Assembly (NCBI RefSeq): GCF_000146165.2
Contig: NC_004347.2
Coordinates: forward strand, 1,922,001-1,986,000
DNA length: 64,000 nucleotides
Direction: 5' to 3'
From: Shewanella oneidensis MR-1
Lineage (GTDB): Bacteria; Pseudomonadota; Gammaproteobacteria; Enterobacterales; Shewanellaceae
In this document: one piece after another, positions 7,858 through 17,527 of the stretch
Layout of the letters: each line of letters begins with the position of its first letter
How positions within the stretch are numbered: position 1 is the stretch's first letter
Notes under the pieces: generated by a model
What the model was told of the DNA's origin: nothing
The model's input: only the letters and a program-made list of their open reading frames with translations
Database searches by the model: none
Made by a program: the position numbers and the translations under genes

Positions 7858-8931
7858 TTGCGCAATCTTACATCTCAAGTTTATGAGTGGCTGGATCAGG
7901 GACATATCACTCGGGCGCAGGTAGATGAATTGTACCGCCACGTTTGCACACCACCGAGTGCCGCCAGTTGGCGAAGCTTAATTGCTCAGCTTTTACAGTG
8001 GGCGGGAGCGTTAAGCTTAGCGACAGGAATTATCTTCTTTTTTGCCTATAACTGGCAGTCCCTCAACCGAATAAGCAAATTTGCTCTGATCGAAGTGGCA
8101 CTTTTGCTCAGTCTTGTTTGTTTTGTGTGGCTTTATTATCGAGGTTCGTCGCAACAGCAGAGTTCAGCCTCCCACAGTATGTTTGGGGCTACACTTGCGA
8201 ATGTGGCACTGTTGGTGGCGAGCATCTTAATTGGTGGGCTTTTAGCGCTGGTGGGACAAACCTACCAAACGGGAGCCGATCCTTGGCAGTTATTCGCGCT
8301 CTGGGCCTTAGCGATTATCCCCTTGGCTTGGGTGGCAGGCTTCGATGGTTTATGGTTGTTATTACTCGGTTTAGTTAATTTAAGCCTTGGGCTTTTTGCC
8401 GATACATCATCGTACCTGCTGGATGAAAGGGATCAGATCTGGTTATTTATCTTCGTAGTACTCAATCTTACTTTTTATTACGCCTTTGTGTTTTTGGGGA
8501 GTTTGCCCAGTAAGCGTTGGCATGCGCCCCTTATGCAGTATGTAAGCTCTCTCGCGGCGATGGGGTGTTTTACATTATTAATTTGTTGGATGATTTTCGA
8601 TACCGTTGATAATAAAAAGTTTATTTTTGGCATTTGGGCGGTGTATTTAATCCATCTTATCTTTGGATTCTGGTGGTTCAGGTACAGATTATTACAGGTT
8701 TACCCGTTGGCATTGGGCGGTTTTAGTTTAATCGCTGTCGGGGCGGCGTTACTCACCGAACTGCTATATAAAGATAGCGATCCTATAGGGGGGTTTTTGT
8801 TGATTGGACTCTACATTATTTTGGCCAGCACTGGTTTGAGTTCAATGTTGCGACGATTGCATCGGCAGTTTAAGAGCGAAGTTGCCGCTAGCGAAATGTC
8901 TGCAATCAATGAGCAAGGAGCCGCGTCATGA
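7858..8931 (+). CDS. DUF2157 integral membrane protein
   Basis: This 357-residue protein has a TTG start, AGGGAG upstream, a short cytoplasmic N-terminus (W-L-D-Q-G-H-I-T-R-A-Q-V-D, the usual DUF2157 opening) and then about nine or ten membrane segments. Its stop overlaps the next start as ATGA at 8928-8931, indicating translational coupling. DUF2157, DUF4401 and GDYXXLXY proteins commonly occur together; their function is not established, though a membrane complex is likely. Confidence 0.82.
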   Translation: MRNLTSQVYEWLDQGHITRAQVDELYRHVCTPPSAASWRSLIAQLLQWAGALSLATGIIFFFAYNWQSLNRISKFALIEVALLLSLVCFVWLYYRGSSQQQSSASHSMFGATLANVALLVASILIGGLLALVGQTYQTGADPWQLFALWALAIIPLAWVAGFDGLWLLLLGLVNLSLGLFADTSSYLLDERDQIWLFIFVVLNLTFYYAFVFLGSLPSKRWHAPLMQYVSSLAAMGCFTLLICWMIFDTVDNKKFIFGIWAVYLIHLIFGFWWFRYRLLQVYPLALGGFSLIAVGAALLTELLYKDSDPIGGFLLIGLYIILASTGLSSMLRRLHRQFKSEVAASEMSAINEQGAAS

Positions 8932-10075
8932 ACACGCTTCCACATACGTCGACTCAAGATAATGGCGCCTCACACATTAAGCCCTTATCGACTTCGTCAG
9001 CTCAAACGTTGTGGGAGATGTTATATGCACAAGGCAAAGTGAATTCACCTGAACTGCCCGAATCCCATGAACTACCTTGGTATATCGCTTTGATGCAGGC
9101 CTTTGCGGCTTGGATTGCTGCCTGGTTTTTATTGGGGTTTATGGTGTCGGTTTTTTATGCCTTGACGGAGCGACTTGAGGGGGGGCGGCACTTTTTACCG
9201 GCGCAAGCTATTTAGGATTAGGACTTGCTTTATATTGGGGAGGACGCCAACAGCATTTTTTGCAACAGTTTGCGTTTGCGTCCTGCTTAAGTGGCGCTAT
9301 GGCATTTGGTTGGGGATTGTTTGATTTACTTGGCTATGAGTTCAGTTTGATCTGGTATTTGTGTATGTCGGCGCTGTTTCTGCTGCTTTGGGGAATCATT
9401 AAACACGCTGTTGCGCAATGGGTATTTGCATTTAGTTTATGCGCTTGCTTAACTGGGCTGTTGGCTGAGTGGCATTTACTCAACTTAACACCGACGTTGT
9501 TGGTATTGCTACTGAGTGTGGTGTTATTAAATATCCATCGTACTGGATACCACTATCAGCGGGCGAGAATGTTAGTTTTTGGTGCCGCCACGCTGCTGTT
9601 AACCATTCAGCTTATGCGTGTATTCAGTATGGATAGGATCTTCGAGGAGTTATTTGTATCCAGTTGGCAGTCGGGAATGACCGCCATCCATTTGATTGTC
9701 GTGTTCTCAATCTGTGGCTTTTTAATTTTTAGCCTGTTTAAACAATGGCATACTCAACCCTCATCCCCCGCTGTGTTGTTTACGTTTTTAGGCTTAGTGC
9801 TCGTCACCGCGTTGTCCTTACCTATGCAGGGCTTATCGACAGCTGTGCTACTGATTTTATTGGGTCATTATACTCACGAAGTGTGGCTAAAAGGCATTGG
9901 GATTGGCTCAGGGCTAGTGTTTGTGAGTGGCTATTATTATTCCTTAGAGACAACGCTTATGCTCAAATCGCTGTATTTGATGGGATTAGGGCTGCTGCTC
10001 CTTTGCGCTCGAGTCGTTATGTGGCGTTATTTTCCCATGACAGAAACATCTGCCGAGCTAAAGGAGCAAGCATAA
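8928..10075 (+). pseudogene. DUF4401 membrane protein gene, frameshifted in a G7 tract
   Basis: The gene starts at ATG 8928 overlapping the upstream stop. The first frame (8928-9215) ends prematurely after L-T-E-R-L-E-G-G-R; the rest of the protein continues in another frame, openly readable from 9179 (G-G-A-A-L-F-T-G-A-S-Y-L-G-L) to the TAA at 10073-10075. The switch falls in seven consecutive Gs at 9179-9185; an eighth G would join both halves into one DUF4401 protein of about 380 residues with many membrane segments. The downstream half has an in-frame TTG at 9260 but no good ribosome site. It could be a true mutation, a slippery or phase-variable tract, or a sequencing error. Confidence 0.8.
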
Positions 10076-10590
10076 TGGCTAAGACAAGTTTCCTTTTAGC
10101 TCGCTGGCAAAGAAGAGCATTAGTTTTGGTGGTTTTTACGATAGCAGCGCTACTTATCACGGTGAATTGGCGCATTGCTCAATTTGAGCAGTTGCTACAA
10201 GAGGGCAAAATTGTGCGTTTTGCGTTAGCGCCTGTGGACCCCCGCTCCATTATGCAGGGGGACTATATGACTTTAGAATATGCCATTGCACAGGAGGTGT
10301 GGTTAGTTTTGCCTGATGGAATGTTAGAAGGGCAACTCCTATTGGCTGTTGACTCTCAACAAGTGGCGCATTTTGTTGATATTTATCATGCTCAACCTTT
10401 GACAACTGAACAGTTGAAAGTCAATTTTCGCATTCGTAATCATGACGTTAAGCTTGCCTCTAATAGTTTTTTCTTTGAAGAGGGTCAAGCAGAACACTTC
10501 AGCCAAGCAAAATACGGTGAGTTTCGGGTTAACGAGCGGGGAGAGTTATTACTCGTGAGCTTGCTTGATGAAAAGCTGCAACGACTTTGA
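10075..10590 (+). CDS. GDYXXLXY domain protein
   Basis: This 171-residue protein starts at the ATG overlapping the DUF4401 stop (TAATG). It has one N-terminal membrane segment (A-L-V-L-V-V-F-T-I-A-A-L-L-I) and the family-defining G-D-Y-M-T-L-E-Y motif, preceded by D-P-R-S-I-M-Q. Most of the chain is therefore predicted to lie outside the cytoplasm. It is the third gene of the DUF2157-DUF4401-GDYXXLXY operon and probably a subunit of the same membrane complex. A longer frame runs upstream through DUF4401 in the wrong phase and was discarded. Confidence 0.85.
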   Translation: MAKTSFLLARWQRRALVLVVFTIAALLITVNWRIAQFEQLLQEGKIVRFALAPVDPRSIMQGDYMTLEYAIAQEVWLVLPDGMLEGQLLLAVDSQQVAHFVDIYHAQPLTTEQLKVNFRIRNHDVKLASNSFFFEEGQAEHFSQAKYGEFRVNERGELLLVSLLDEKLQRL

Positions 10591-10597
10591 ACGTTGG

Positions 10598-10811
10598 AAA
10601 GATGGCTAGTCGCTATTAGAAACGTGTTGATGCGTCAGGGAATTGTTGGTGCCCACTAGGTCATTTGGTTAGTCCGTTATCTTACGATCTTTATAAGTTC
10701 CGCTCGTTATCTGATAAGAATAACGACACGTTACTCCTCGTTTTACGAGCGCGGGCTTTCCACAATGCACAAAATCTAATCTCGAAGCGTCAACACGCCC
10801 TAGCCATCTTT
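10598..10811. repeat. Degenerate MITE, family A copy 1
   Basis: The right part (about 10717-10802) matches the right part of the element at 54737-55004: both carry gaataac-acac, tcctcgtttt/tcctcgtttc, acaaaat, ctcgaa and cgtcaacacgccctag in the same order and spacing. The left end (around 10617-10637, acgtgttgatgcgtc) is a decayed inverted copy. A perfect 12-bp inverted pair, aaagatggctag (10598-10609) and ctagccatcttt (10800-10811), encloses the whole. It begins 8 bp after the GDYXXLXY stop. No gene lies inside. Confidence 0.65.
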
Positions 10812-11000
10812 CACTATTTTCCTAGTCCAATCCGCTACTTTTTTTGCATAAATATCCGTCTTAAGTTGCAACTTGCATGTAGCCAATTTGTAACCTTTGT
10901 TCCCTATAGTATCGTCAGTTTTTGAAGCTAGAAGCTTCGAAAAGTCTTAACGCATTAAATTCAATATCAATATAAAACACGATACTTTTTAGGGGTCACT

Positions 11001-13847
11001 ATGTTTAAACACAAAACACTGTTGGCGTTAGCCATCAGTAGCGTCTGTGGTTTTGCCCACGGCGCGGATAATTTGATTATTTCTGAATATGTTGAAGGCA
11101 GCGGCAATAACAAAGCCATTGAATTGTATAACCCAACATCAAGCAGCATTGATTTAAGCCAGTACCAATTGCGCTTCTATTTTAATGGCAGCACTAATGT
11201 GGGCAGCACTATCAGCCTCAATGGCACCTTGGCCGCTGGTGCGACTTATGTTGTCGCTGATAACGATGCGTCGGCAGATATCTTAGCTGTCACCAATCAA
11301 CAAAGTAGCGCGAGTTTTTTCAATGGTGATGATGCCATTGTATTGACCCATCAAAACCAAGTGATTGATAGCTTAGGTCAAGTGGGTGTCGACCCTGGTA
11401 GTGAGTGGGGTAGTGGCGACTTATCGACCCAGGACAACACGCTACGCCGTAATCCTGATCAATTAATTGCCGATCCGATTATTGATGATGCTGTAACCTT
11501 TAACACTTGGTTAGGTTTTGCAAAAGACGATATTGCCGATCTCGGTAAGTTCAGCGTTGGTACGCCAACCGATCCTGTTGACCCGCCACCGAGCTCACTC
11601 GCTTGTGGTGAAGCATCAACTGCAATCCATGTCCTGCAAGGTTCGACCAATGCCAGTCCGTTAAACGGGCAAACCTTAGTGGTTGAGGCTATTGTGGTGA
11701 GTAACCAAGAAGCTGGCCTGAAGGGTATTTTCGTACAAATGGCCGACAACGAAGCCGATAACGATCCACAAACTTCTGAAGGGGTGTTTGTTTACACTGG
11801 CACTGCTCCCACGGGTTACGTGGCGGGCGACCGTGTACGCTTAAAGGCTAAAGTCACTGAATACCAAGGTTTAACTGAGCTGACAACGGTAGCCGATCAT
11901 AAACTTTGCGTTGCAGGACAAGCTTTGCCGAGTGCCGCGGTAGTGACTTTACCCGTTAACACAAGCGATGATTTTGAGCCCTTCGAAGGCATGCGTGTAC
12001 GCTTTAGCCAAGATTTAGTGGTAAACGAAGTCTACAAGCTCGGTCGCTATGGCGAAATTTTATTGGGTAGCCGCCGTCATTTTATTGGGACACAAGTTGC
12101 CGCGCCTGGGGCCGACGCCTTAGCTGTCACAGCTGCCAATCAGAAAGACAGTATTTTACTTGATGATGGCTTAACAGCGCAGAACCCTGATCCGGTGATT
12201 TTCCCCGCGCCAGGTTTAAGTGCTTCGAACACTGTGCGTGTTGGAGATAAAGCCACAGCACTCACGGGTGTGATGCACTATGGTTTTAATCTTTATCGCA
12301 TCATGCCGACAGAGTCGATTACCTTTGTGGCAGAAAACCCTCGTCCGCAATCACCCGTTCTGGCTGAAGGCGGTAACCTCAAAGTCGCAAGTTTTAACGT
12401 ACTGAACTACTTTAATGGCGATGGACAAGGCAGCGGATTTCCAACGGCACGCGGTGCGAATACGCTGAGCGAGTTTGAACGTCAAAAAACTAAAATTATC
12501 AGTGCGATGGTTGGTATTGGTGCCGATGTTTTTGGTCTGATGGAAATTGAAAACGATGGCTTTGGTGCAAACTCAGCGATTGCCGATCTCGTCGCGGGCC
12601 TCAATACTGCCGTGGGTGAAAATCGCTACGCTTATGTTATTCCAAAGATCAATGGCAATAACTTAAGTGCAATTGGTACGGATGCGATTACCGTCGGTTT
12701 AATCTACCGCAGTGATAAGGTCAGCCCACAGGGCGATGCCCGCATATTATCTAGTACCAATTCACCGTTAGATGAAACTGGCCAACCGCTGTTTGATGAT
12801 GGCAAAAACCGCCCAATGTTGACGCAAGCCTTCGTGCTCAATGGCAGTGAAGAGGCGCTAGTGGTTGCCGTTAATCATTTGAAATCAAAGGGCAGTGAGT
12901 GTGCTGGTGATCCCGATGTTAACGACGGCCAAGGCAATTGCAATATCACCCGTACCCGCGCTGCTACGGCTGCTGGGCAGTGGATTGCGGCACAATATCC
13001 CGAGCAAGGTGTATTGCTGATCGGCGACTTAAACGCGTATGCCAAGGAAGATCCACTGACCGCGCTGGCGAATACCGGTTTTAGCGAGTTATTCGCCAAA
13101 CTTGAAAAAGCTAATGCCTATTCCTATGTGTTTTCAGGGGAATCGGGACAGTTAGACCATGCTTTAGCGAATGCTGCGCTAGTGGATAAAGTCGTGGATG
13201 TGACCGAGTGGCATATTAATACCGACGAGCCACGGGTGTTAGATTACAACGAGGAGTTTAAGACGCCGACGCAAGTGCAAGATTTGTATGCCAGTGATGC
13301 GTATCGATCATCTGACCATGATCCTGTAGTGATTTCACTCTTGCTCGAAGCTGAAAAAGTCGCCCCAGAAGCCAGTTTCACTAAAGTGGTGAATGGTGCC
13401 TCCGTGCAATTTACCTCAACGTCAACCGACAGTGACGGCCAAATTGTCTCTGCCCAATGGGACTTTGGCGATAATAGCCAAGGTATTGGAGAGGCGGTAT
13501 CACACACTTATGCGCAAAGTGGTGATTATCTAGTGACGTTAACCGTAACGGACAATGACGGCTTAAGCCACAGCAGCTCGCAAATGGTGACTGTAGTAGT
13601 TGAAAACGTTAAAAAGCCACCCGTTGCACAAATTCAGCGCATTAATCTGTGGTTAGTCGATATGTTTATTTCGACGAGCTATGACACCGATGGGGTTATT
13701 AAGCAGCATAAGTGGAAGTTTGATAATGGTACCCGTGCCAATGGTCCTGTAGTACTGCGTCTGGCACGCCGCGGAGAGCATACCGTCGAATTAACCGTTA
13801 AAGATAATGATAAATTAACGGATACCACGACACTGACATATCGTTAA
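11001..13847 (+). CDS. exeS: Extracellular nuclease, ExeS-like
   Basis: A 948-residue secreted protein with a signal peptide cleaved after G-F-A-H-G-A. Domains in order: a lamin-tail domain (about 23-150, I-I-S-E-Y-V-E-G-S-G-N-N-K-A-I-E-L-Y-N), an OB-fold-like region (about 200-330), an endonuclease/exonuclease/phosphatase domain (about 455-790: S-F-N-V-L-N-Y-F, L-M-E-I-E-N-D-G, V-N-H-L-K-S-K-G, I-G-D-L-N-A-Y, S-S-D-H-D-P-V) and PKD-type repeats at the C-terminus. All catalytic motifs are present. I see no GlyGly-CTERM tail, which fits ExeS rather than ExeM. Such enzymes degrade extracellular DNA, for nutrient use and biofilm turnover. A long upstream region and AGGGG ribosome site precede it; a terminator follows. 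Confidence 0.85.
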   Translation: MFKHKTLLALAISSVCGFAHGADNLIISEYVEGSGNNKAIELYNPTSSSIDLSQYQLRFYFNGSTNVGSTISLNGTLAAGATYVVADNDASADILAVTNQQSSASFFNGDDAIVLTHQNQVIDSLGQVGVDPGSEWGSGDLSTQDNTLRRNPDQLIADPIIDDAVTFNTWLGFAKDDIADLGKFSVGTPTDPVDPPPSSLACGEASTAIHVLQGSTNASPLNGQTLVVEAIVVSNQEAGLKGIFVQMADNEADNDPQTSEGVFVYTGTAPTGYVAGDRVRLKAKVTEYQGLTELTTVADHKLCVAGQALPSAAVVTLPVNTSDDFEPFEGMRVRFSQDLVVNEVYKLGRYGEILLGSRRHFIGTQVAAPGADALAVTAANQKDSILLDDGLTAQNPDPVIFPAPGLSASNTVRVGDKATALTGVMHYGFNLYRIMPTESITFVAENPRPQSPVLAEGGNLKVASFNVLNYFNGDGQGSGFPTARGANTLSEFERQKTKIISAMVGIGADVFGLMEIENDGFGANSAIADLVAGLNTAVGENRYAYVIPKINGNNLSAIGTDAITVGLIYRSDKVSPQGDARILSSTNSPLDETGQPLFDDGKNRPMLTQAFVLNGSEEALVVAVNHLKSKGSECAGDPDVNDGQGNCNITRTRAATAAGQWIAAQYPEQGVLLIGDLNAYAKEDPLTALANTGFSELFAKLEKANAYSYVFSGESGQLDHALANAALVDKVVDVTEWHINTDEPRVLDYNEEFKTPTQVQDLYASDAYRSSDHDPVVISLLLEAEKVAPEASFTKVVNGASVQFTSTSTDSDGQIVSAQWDFGDNSQGIGEAVSHTYAQSGDYLVTLTVTDNDGLSHSSSQMVTVVVENVKKPPVAQIQRINLWLVDMFISTSYDTDGVIKQHKWKFDNGTRANGPVVLRLARRGEHTVELTVKDNDKLTDTTTLTYR

Positions 13848-13872
13848 GCATTAGCCTCTTTCTTTTGATATC

Positions 13873-13898
13873 AAAAGCCTGCATTGCAGGCTTTTTTA
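13873..13898 (+). terminator. Rho-independent terminator after exeS
   Basis: The stem aaaagcctgc/gcaggctttt around ATT ends in a T6 run. Confidence 0.9.
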
Positions 13899-13967
13899 CG
13901 TTACGTCACTATAGCGTGCTTTAAATTTAAGCTAAGTCGATTTAAGTACATATCCGCTTAAGCTAAG

Positions 13968-14447
13968 ATGGCATCACTTAAGGCTTTATCATTTACAGGG
14001 AGCGAGCTTGTCGCAATGAATGCAGACACATTGGCGTATATTAATCAGCATCAATTAACTTCGGTTATGAGTTTCACAAAATGGCGAAAACTTGAGCAGG
14101 CGCTCCATGAAGAACCGAACTTTGTGCCCCATGTGCGTTATAAGTTACTCGAGGATGAGGAGCCTAACCCCAGTTTTACGCCAGTGTGGTGGCATGAGTT
14201 ACTGGAGATTTGCGAGAGGATTGAGTGGCTTGAGATTGACCCGCTTAAAAGAGAACATCGCGGTAGATTGCTACCTGAAAAAACTACCGATTTTGCAGAT
14301 TATATCGAGTCACAATTGCACAAATATGGGATCCCCTACAGTAGAGAAGCTCAAGGATTTCGGATTTGGGGCTATCTGCACCCCGATGCAACTATGCCAG
14401 CATTTTGTATTGCGGCTGGTGGCGAGACGATAAAGGAAGCAGAGTAA
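13968..14447 (+). CDS. Hypothetical protein (159 aa), unrecognised
   Basis: This soluble protein has no signal peptide or membrane segment. It is rich in Trp, Glu and His, with landmarks F-T-K-W-R-K-L-E-Q-A-L near residue 37, W-W-H-E-L-L-E-I near 73, and D-Y-I-E-S-Q-L-H-K-Y near 110. The start is uncertain: ATG 13968 has no clear ribosome site, while ATG 14016 has GGGAG about 13 bp upstream. I do not recognise the family with confidence. It converges on the minus-strand J-domain group. Confidence 0.65.
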   Translation: MASLKALSFTGSELVAMNADTLAYINQHQLTSVMSFTKWRKLEQALHEEPNFVPHVRYKLLEDEEPNPSFTPVWWHELLEICERIEWLEIDPLKREHRGRLLPEKTTDFADYIESQLHKYGIPYSREAQGFRIWGYLHPDATMPAFCIAAGGETIKEAE

Positions 14448-14460
14448 AACTCAGAAAGCA

Positions 14461-14495
14461 GATAAAAATCGGGGCGTTAAATGGACTAACGCCCC
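14461..14495 (-). terminator. Terminator of the minus-strand J-domain gene group
   Basis: The stem ggggcgtta/taacgcccc encloses TGGAC-like loop bases; in the minus-strand direction it is followed by GATTTTTATC. The plus-strand side lacks a T run, so it mainly serves the minus-strand genes. Confidence 0.7.
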
Positions 14496-14504
14496 TGATG
14501 AGGA

Positions 14505-15401
14505 TTACAGCACGATATAAAGCGGCCAGCCGAGTAGACCAACAAGTCCTTCTTTATGCTCGAATCTTTCTAAACGCTCTGGGGATGCGTCATTAAGCAG
14601 CAGCTCGCGGTAGCTTTTGGCAAAATGTAACGTACGCAGCAGTGCAGGCGCAAAGTTTTTACCCAAATCTTTACCGATAGTGTCGGCCAGTTCTGCGGGT
14701 AACTCTGCCAAGGCTTGTTGGGTTTGCTGCTCAATATACTCAAGGCTAAACCATTCATCCTGCAAGCTGATTTTGGCTATGCGCTTTTTCAAATCTTGTC
14801 TGACTTTCGCATTATCAAATAACATCCGATACAACACGGCTTCGGCTAGTACGCTCTCCAGATTTAAGAAATCCAACGGATCGTAACTGGTTTGGGCATA
14901 AAACTGCGCCATCAGCGCCGCAATCGATTGCTGGCGTTGGTGCTCGACTAAAGCGTCCTGATAGGCTTCATATCCCAGCCATTCATCGGCATCAGGCGGT
15001 GTAGATACTTGTTCCAGGAGGAATTTATCGACATCACCATAAAGAGATTTGCTGTTAACCAACTTATGCTTGCTCACGACACTGAGCATACTCCAGCCCT
15101 TTTGGAAGCACTTAACCACGCCATCAGCGGTGATGAGTAAACGCAATGCCTGTTGTTGATCCTGATTCGACAGTTCCATTAAGCCGAGACTGACAACACC
15201 AATCACATCGTGCGCCGCTTGTTCCAGCAAGTGCATCTTGTACTTGTTATAGAACTTATCTGCCAATTTGAGGCTCATCAAAATGGCTTTTGATTTGATT
15301 TGTGCGAGCTGCTCACCGCTGAGGGTGTCGTCTGCTTGGCCTTTAGCCAATACCTTACTCAGGAATGGGCCTTGGTCTATATCGCGCAGTACCAGTTGCA
15401 T
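14505..15401 (-). CDS. Hypothetical protein (298 aa), last gene of J-domain group
   Basis: A helical, soluble protein with no signal peptide or membrane segment. Repeated Leu/Ala-rich helices and Q-Q-Q or Q-Q-Q-Q clusters are visible; no catalytic motif is evident. It begins 10 bp after the stop of the 252-residue protein with AAGGA upstream, so the two are in one operon. I do not recognise a family. Its conserved place next to a J-domain protein suggests a role in a chaperone-linked or protein-assembly process, by context only. Confidence 0.7.
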   Translation of the reverse strand: MQLVLRDIDQGPFLSKVLAKGQADDTLSGEQLAQIKSKAILMSLKLADKFYNKYKMHLLEQAAHDVIGVVSLGLMELSNQDQQQALRLLITADGVVKCFQKGWSMLSVVSKHKLVNSKSLYGDVDKFLLEQVSTPPDADEWLGYEAYQDALVEHQRQQSIAALMAQFYAQTSYDPLDFLNLESVLAEAVLYRMLFDNAKVRQDLKKRIAKISLQDEWFSLEYIEQQTQQALAELPAELADTIGKDLGKNFAPALLRTLHFAKSYRELLLNDASPERLERFEHKEGLVGLLGWPLYIVL

Positions 15402-15411
15402 CTAGGGATCC

Positions 15412-16170
15412 TTAATCTAAAAAGCTAAACATATCATCCACTTCTGCGTATTCATCCGTAACTTGGTTTTTCTCTTTCGCTTGGATAACTAATTCATTAA
15501 CGAACTTGTTAATGATCGTTTCCCAACCAGAGCTTTCGTTACGCAGCAGGTTTTTAATGGCTTTTTCAACATCGGGTGCCAGCTCATGGATTAACGCCAT
15601 CAGACTACGGGGGTCATCTAGGCTAAAGCTATGGGCTTCTTCACTGGCGACACGGCTGTCGTAACCGATGGTGTCGGTATCTTCTTCATCGTCGTAGTAG
15701 TCATTGATATGATCCTCATCGTCGTGTCCTTCACCCAACATCATTTCGATAAAGGGGATAGACAAATAGAAGAGGCCAGCAGGATCTTCGGCAATGCATT
15801 CTAAAATGGCAGTTTGTTTTTCTTCGCTATCTTGAATACGAATTAAATAAGTTAAAAAATCAAAGGTATGCTGAATGAGTTCTTCGGCATTGTTTTTGAT
15901 TTTTTCTTCCCAGTACAAAGGTTGCTGACAGACGATGTCGCGAATTTGCTCAGGAGTCATCAGCTCCGACATGATCGAAGGGCAGGAGATATCATGGTGA
16001 CTGTTGATCTGAGTCAGTGTCACAATATCCATTTTTTCAATCACTTCGACTAATTGTTCATCGTTCATTGTGGTGGCGATGAGTTCGAAACGTTTGCTAG
16101 CCTGTTTTGGCTCGACATCGGCGAGCTCTTTAATCTCGGCAACGGTTATCTCAATCAGACTCGTGTTCAT
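15412..16170 (-). CDS. Hypothetical acidic protein (252 aa)
   Basis: The start ATG overlaps the stop of the upstream gene (TAATG), implying coupled translation. The protein is soluble and very acidic, with an Asp/Glu-rich stretch near residues 145-165 (G-H-D-D-E-D-H-I-N-D-Y-Y-D-D-E-E-D) between a helical N-terminal half and a helical C-terminal half. No known domain is recognised. An acidic tract also ends the upstream protein, so the two may share a charge-based partner. Confidence 0.7.
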   Translation of the reverse strand: MNTSLIEITVAEIKELADVEPKQASKRFELIATTMNDEQLVEVIEKMDIVTLTQINSHHDISCPSIMSELMTPEQIRDIVCQQPLYWEEKIKNNAEELIQHTFDFLTYLIRIQDSEEKQTAILECIAEDPAGLFYLSIPFIEMMLGEGHDDEDHINDYYDDEEDTDTIGYDSRVASEEAHSFSLDDPRSLMALIHELAPDVEKAIKNLLRNESSGWETIINKFVNELVIQAKEKNQVTDEYAEVDDMFSFLD

Positions 16171-16709
16171 TAGCGGTCCTCATCATCGTAGTGATCGTAG
16201 TAGCCATCTTCCTCTTCGCCTTCATCGTCATCATCATCCGAATAGTCGGCATAGTCACTGTCTTCGTCTTCAAAATCATCATCAGCGCTACGTTTAGGGG
16301 CTGGCGTGGCTTTACCTTGGTTTTCAAGTAAGTAAAGCACGGCGCAGCTTTCAATCAATAAATCTTCTGAATAAGCGCGTACCGCCAACACTAAAGGTAA
16401 ATCGGCATTGTTAAAGCCGATAGTGACTTTAAACTCATCCCAGTCGGGTTGCGTTGCGGTATTGATCCAGTGAGCCCATTTGAGCTTGGCATCACTGGGA
16501 AATTTTACTCGGCCATAAAGTGCGACGGGCAGATACTCGGGCACCGACTCGAGCATTTTAGGGTCAGCCTGTAATACTTTTTTGATTTGACTGGTAAATT
16601 GCTCCAGAGCCTTAGGTGTATCAGGGTCATCATAGGACTCGATATTGTCGTAGGCATTGGTTTTAAGCTCATTAATGCGTGAGATATTCAGTTTTTTGGC
16701 CATGGGCAT
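16170..16709 (-). CDS. Hypothetical protein (about 179 aa) with acidic tail
   Basis: The first 140 residues look folded ([30 protein letters not shown]). The last 35 are almost entirely Asp, Glu and Tyr ([14 protein letters not shown]) and are probably disordered. ATGs at 16709 and 16703 are both possible starts. The stop overlaps the next start. I do not recognise the family. Confidence 0.7.
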   Translation of the reverse strand: MPMAKKLNISRINELKTNAYDNIESYDDPDTPKALEQFTSQIKKVLQADPKMLESVPEYLPVALYGRVKFPSDAKLKWAHWINTATQPDWDEFKVTIGFNNADLPLVLAVRAYSEDLLIESCAVLYLLENQGKATPAPKRSADDDFEDEDSDYADYSDDDDDEGEEEDGYYDHYDDEDR

Positions 16710-16828
16710 GTCTCGAAATATAAGCGCTAAAACAAATAGCTTATCGAAATAAAACGTACCGAAATAAATTGCTCAACATCAGGAGGTGCGAATTTAACCG
16801 CTCGTTTATTTGGTACTCAAAATAAATA

Positions 16829-17113
16829 TTAAGGGTAGAACTGATCCCATAATTCGCGCATGGCGCTATTGGGGTCGGTCACTATCACGTTGTTGAAATC
16901 TCGGATAAACGCATTTCTAAGCTTAGGATCTGATAGGACTTCATACGCTTTTTTAACGCGTTCAAGTTGCTGCGATGCTTGCTCTTTTTCTTCATCAGAG
17001 GCACCTAGCAACTTGTCAGGATGATATTTGTTTGAGAGCCGGCGATAGGCTTTTTTAATGTCGTCTTCTTTGGCACTAGGTTTGATACCAAGCACACTAA
17101 AGTGGTTAATCAT
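16829..17113 (-). CDS. J-domain-only protein (DnaJ family, 94 aa)
   Basis: The J domain fills residues 1-70, with the essential H-P-D at 31-33 after K-K-A-Y-R-R-L-S-N-K-Y and Y-E-V-L-S-D-P closing helix III. There is no G/F linker, zinc finger or substrate domain, only about 20 extra residues. Such proteins can stimulate the ATPase of an Hsp70 (DnaK) and direct it to a specific client. It heads a minus-strand group with three acidic or helical proteins that could be the client or targeting partners, though a 119-bp gap separates it from the next gene. Confidence 0.85.
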   Translation of the reverse strand: MINHFSVLGIKPSAKEDDIKKAYRRLSNKYHPDKLLGASDEEKEQASQQLERVKKAYEVLSDPKLRNAFIRDFNNVIVTDPNSAMRELWDQFYP

Positions 17114-17470
17114 ATTTGTACCTGCAGGCGATGGGTTGGTATCGCAAGATAAAGCTTGAGTGCTGATTATCTGTCAATTTGTGGAATTATGATTAGTCAG
17201 CGATGGATCATAACAGAAATGCTTGTTGGGCGGCAAATGACGATGGCTGCATTTAGAGGGAAAAGTGAATACTTAACTGGGGGTGTTTAAATCGGCAACT
17301 GCACAGGCAAAAGGCATTAGTTTGCTAAAGTGCAATAGACACAAATGTTAGTTCAGAAAGCTATTTCTGTACGAGTTAACGGCTTAGTTTTCGTAAGGAA
17401 CATTCCGAATGTAGTTAGAGCAATTCGATAAACGATTAAGGCAAATTCAGGCAAAACTCAAGTCAAGATG
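17114..17470. other. Intergenic region, no gene seen
   Basis: About 360 bp between the divergent end of the J-domain gene and the tRNA repeat array. It should hold the J-domain gene promoter. I see no supported open frame or strong hairpin. Confidence 0.5.
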
Positions 17471-17482
17471 TATTTCGGGTAC

Positions 17483-17503
17483 AAAAAAACCAGCTTATGC
17501 TGG
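17483..17503 (-). terminator. Terminator of the last 150-bp repeat unit
   Basis: The minus-strand stem CCAGCA/TGCTGG with loop TA is followed by T7. The same structure recurs at 17633-17653 (one base changed, cttaagc, still paired) and 17783-17803. Confidence 0.85.
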
Positions 17504-17527
17504 CCTAGTCGTGATTTTTGTATTAAT

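Noticed and set aside
10665..10925. 86-codon open frame
   Set aside because: It overlaps the MITE copy and extends through non-coding sequence without a start signal.
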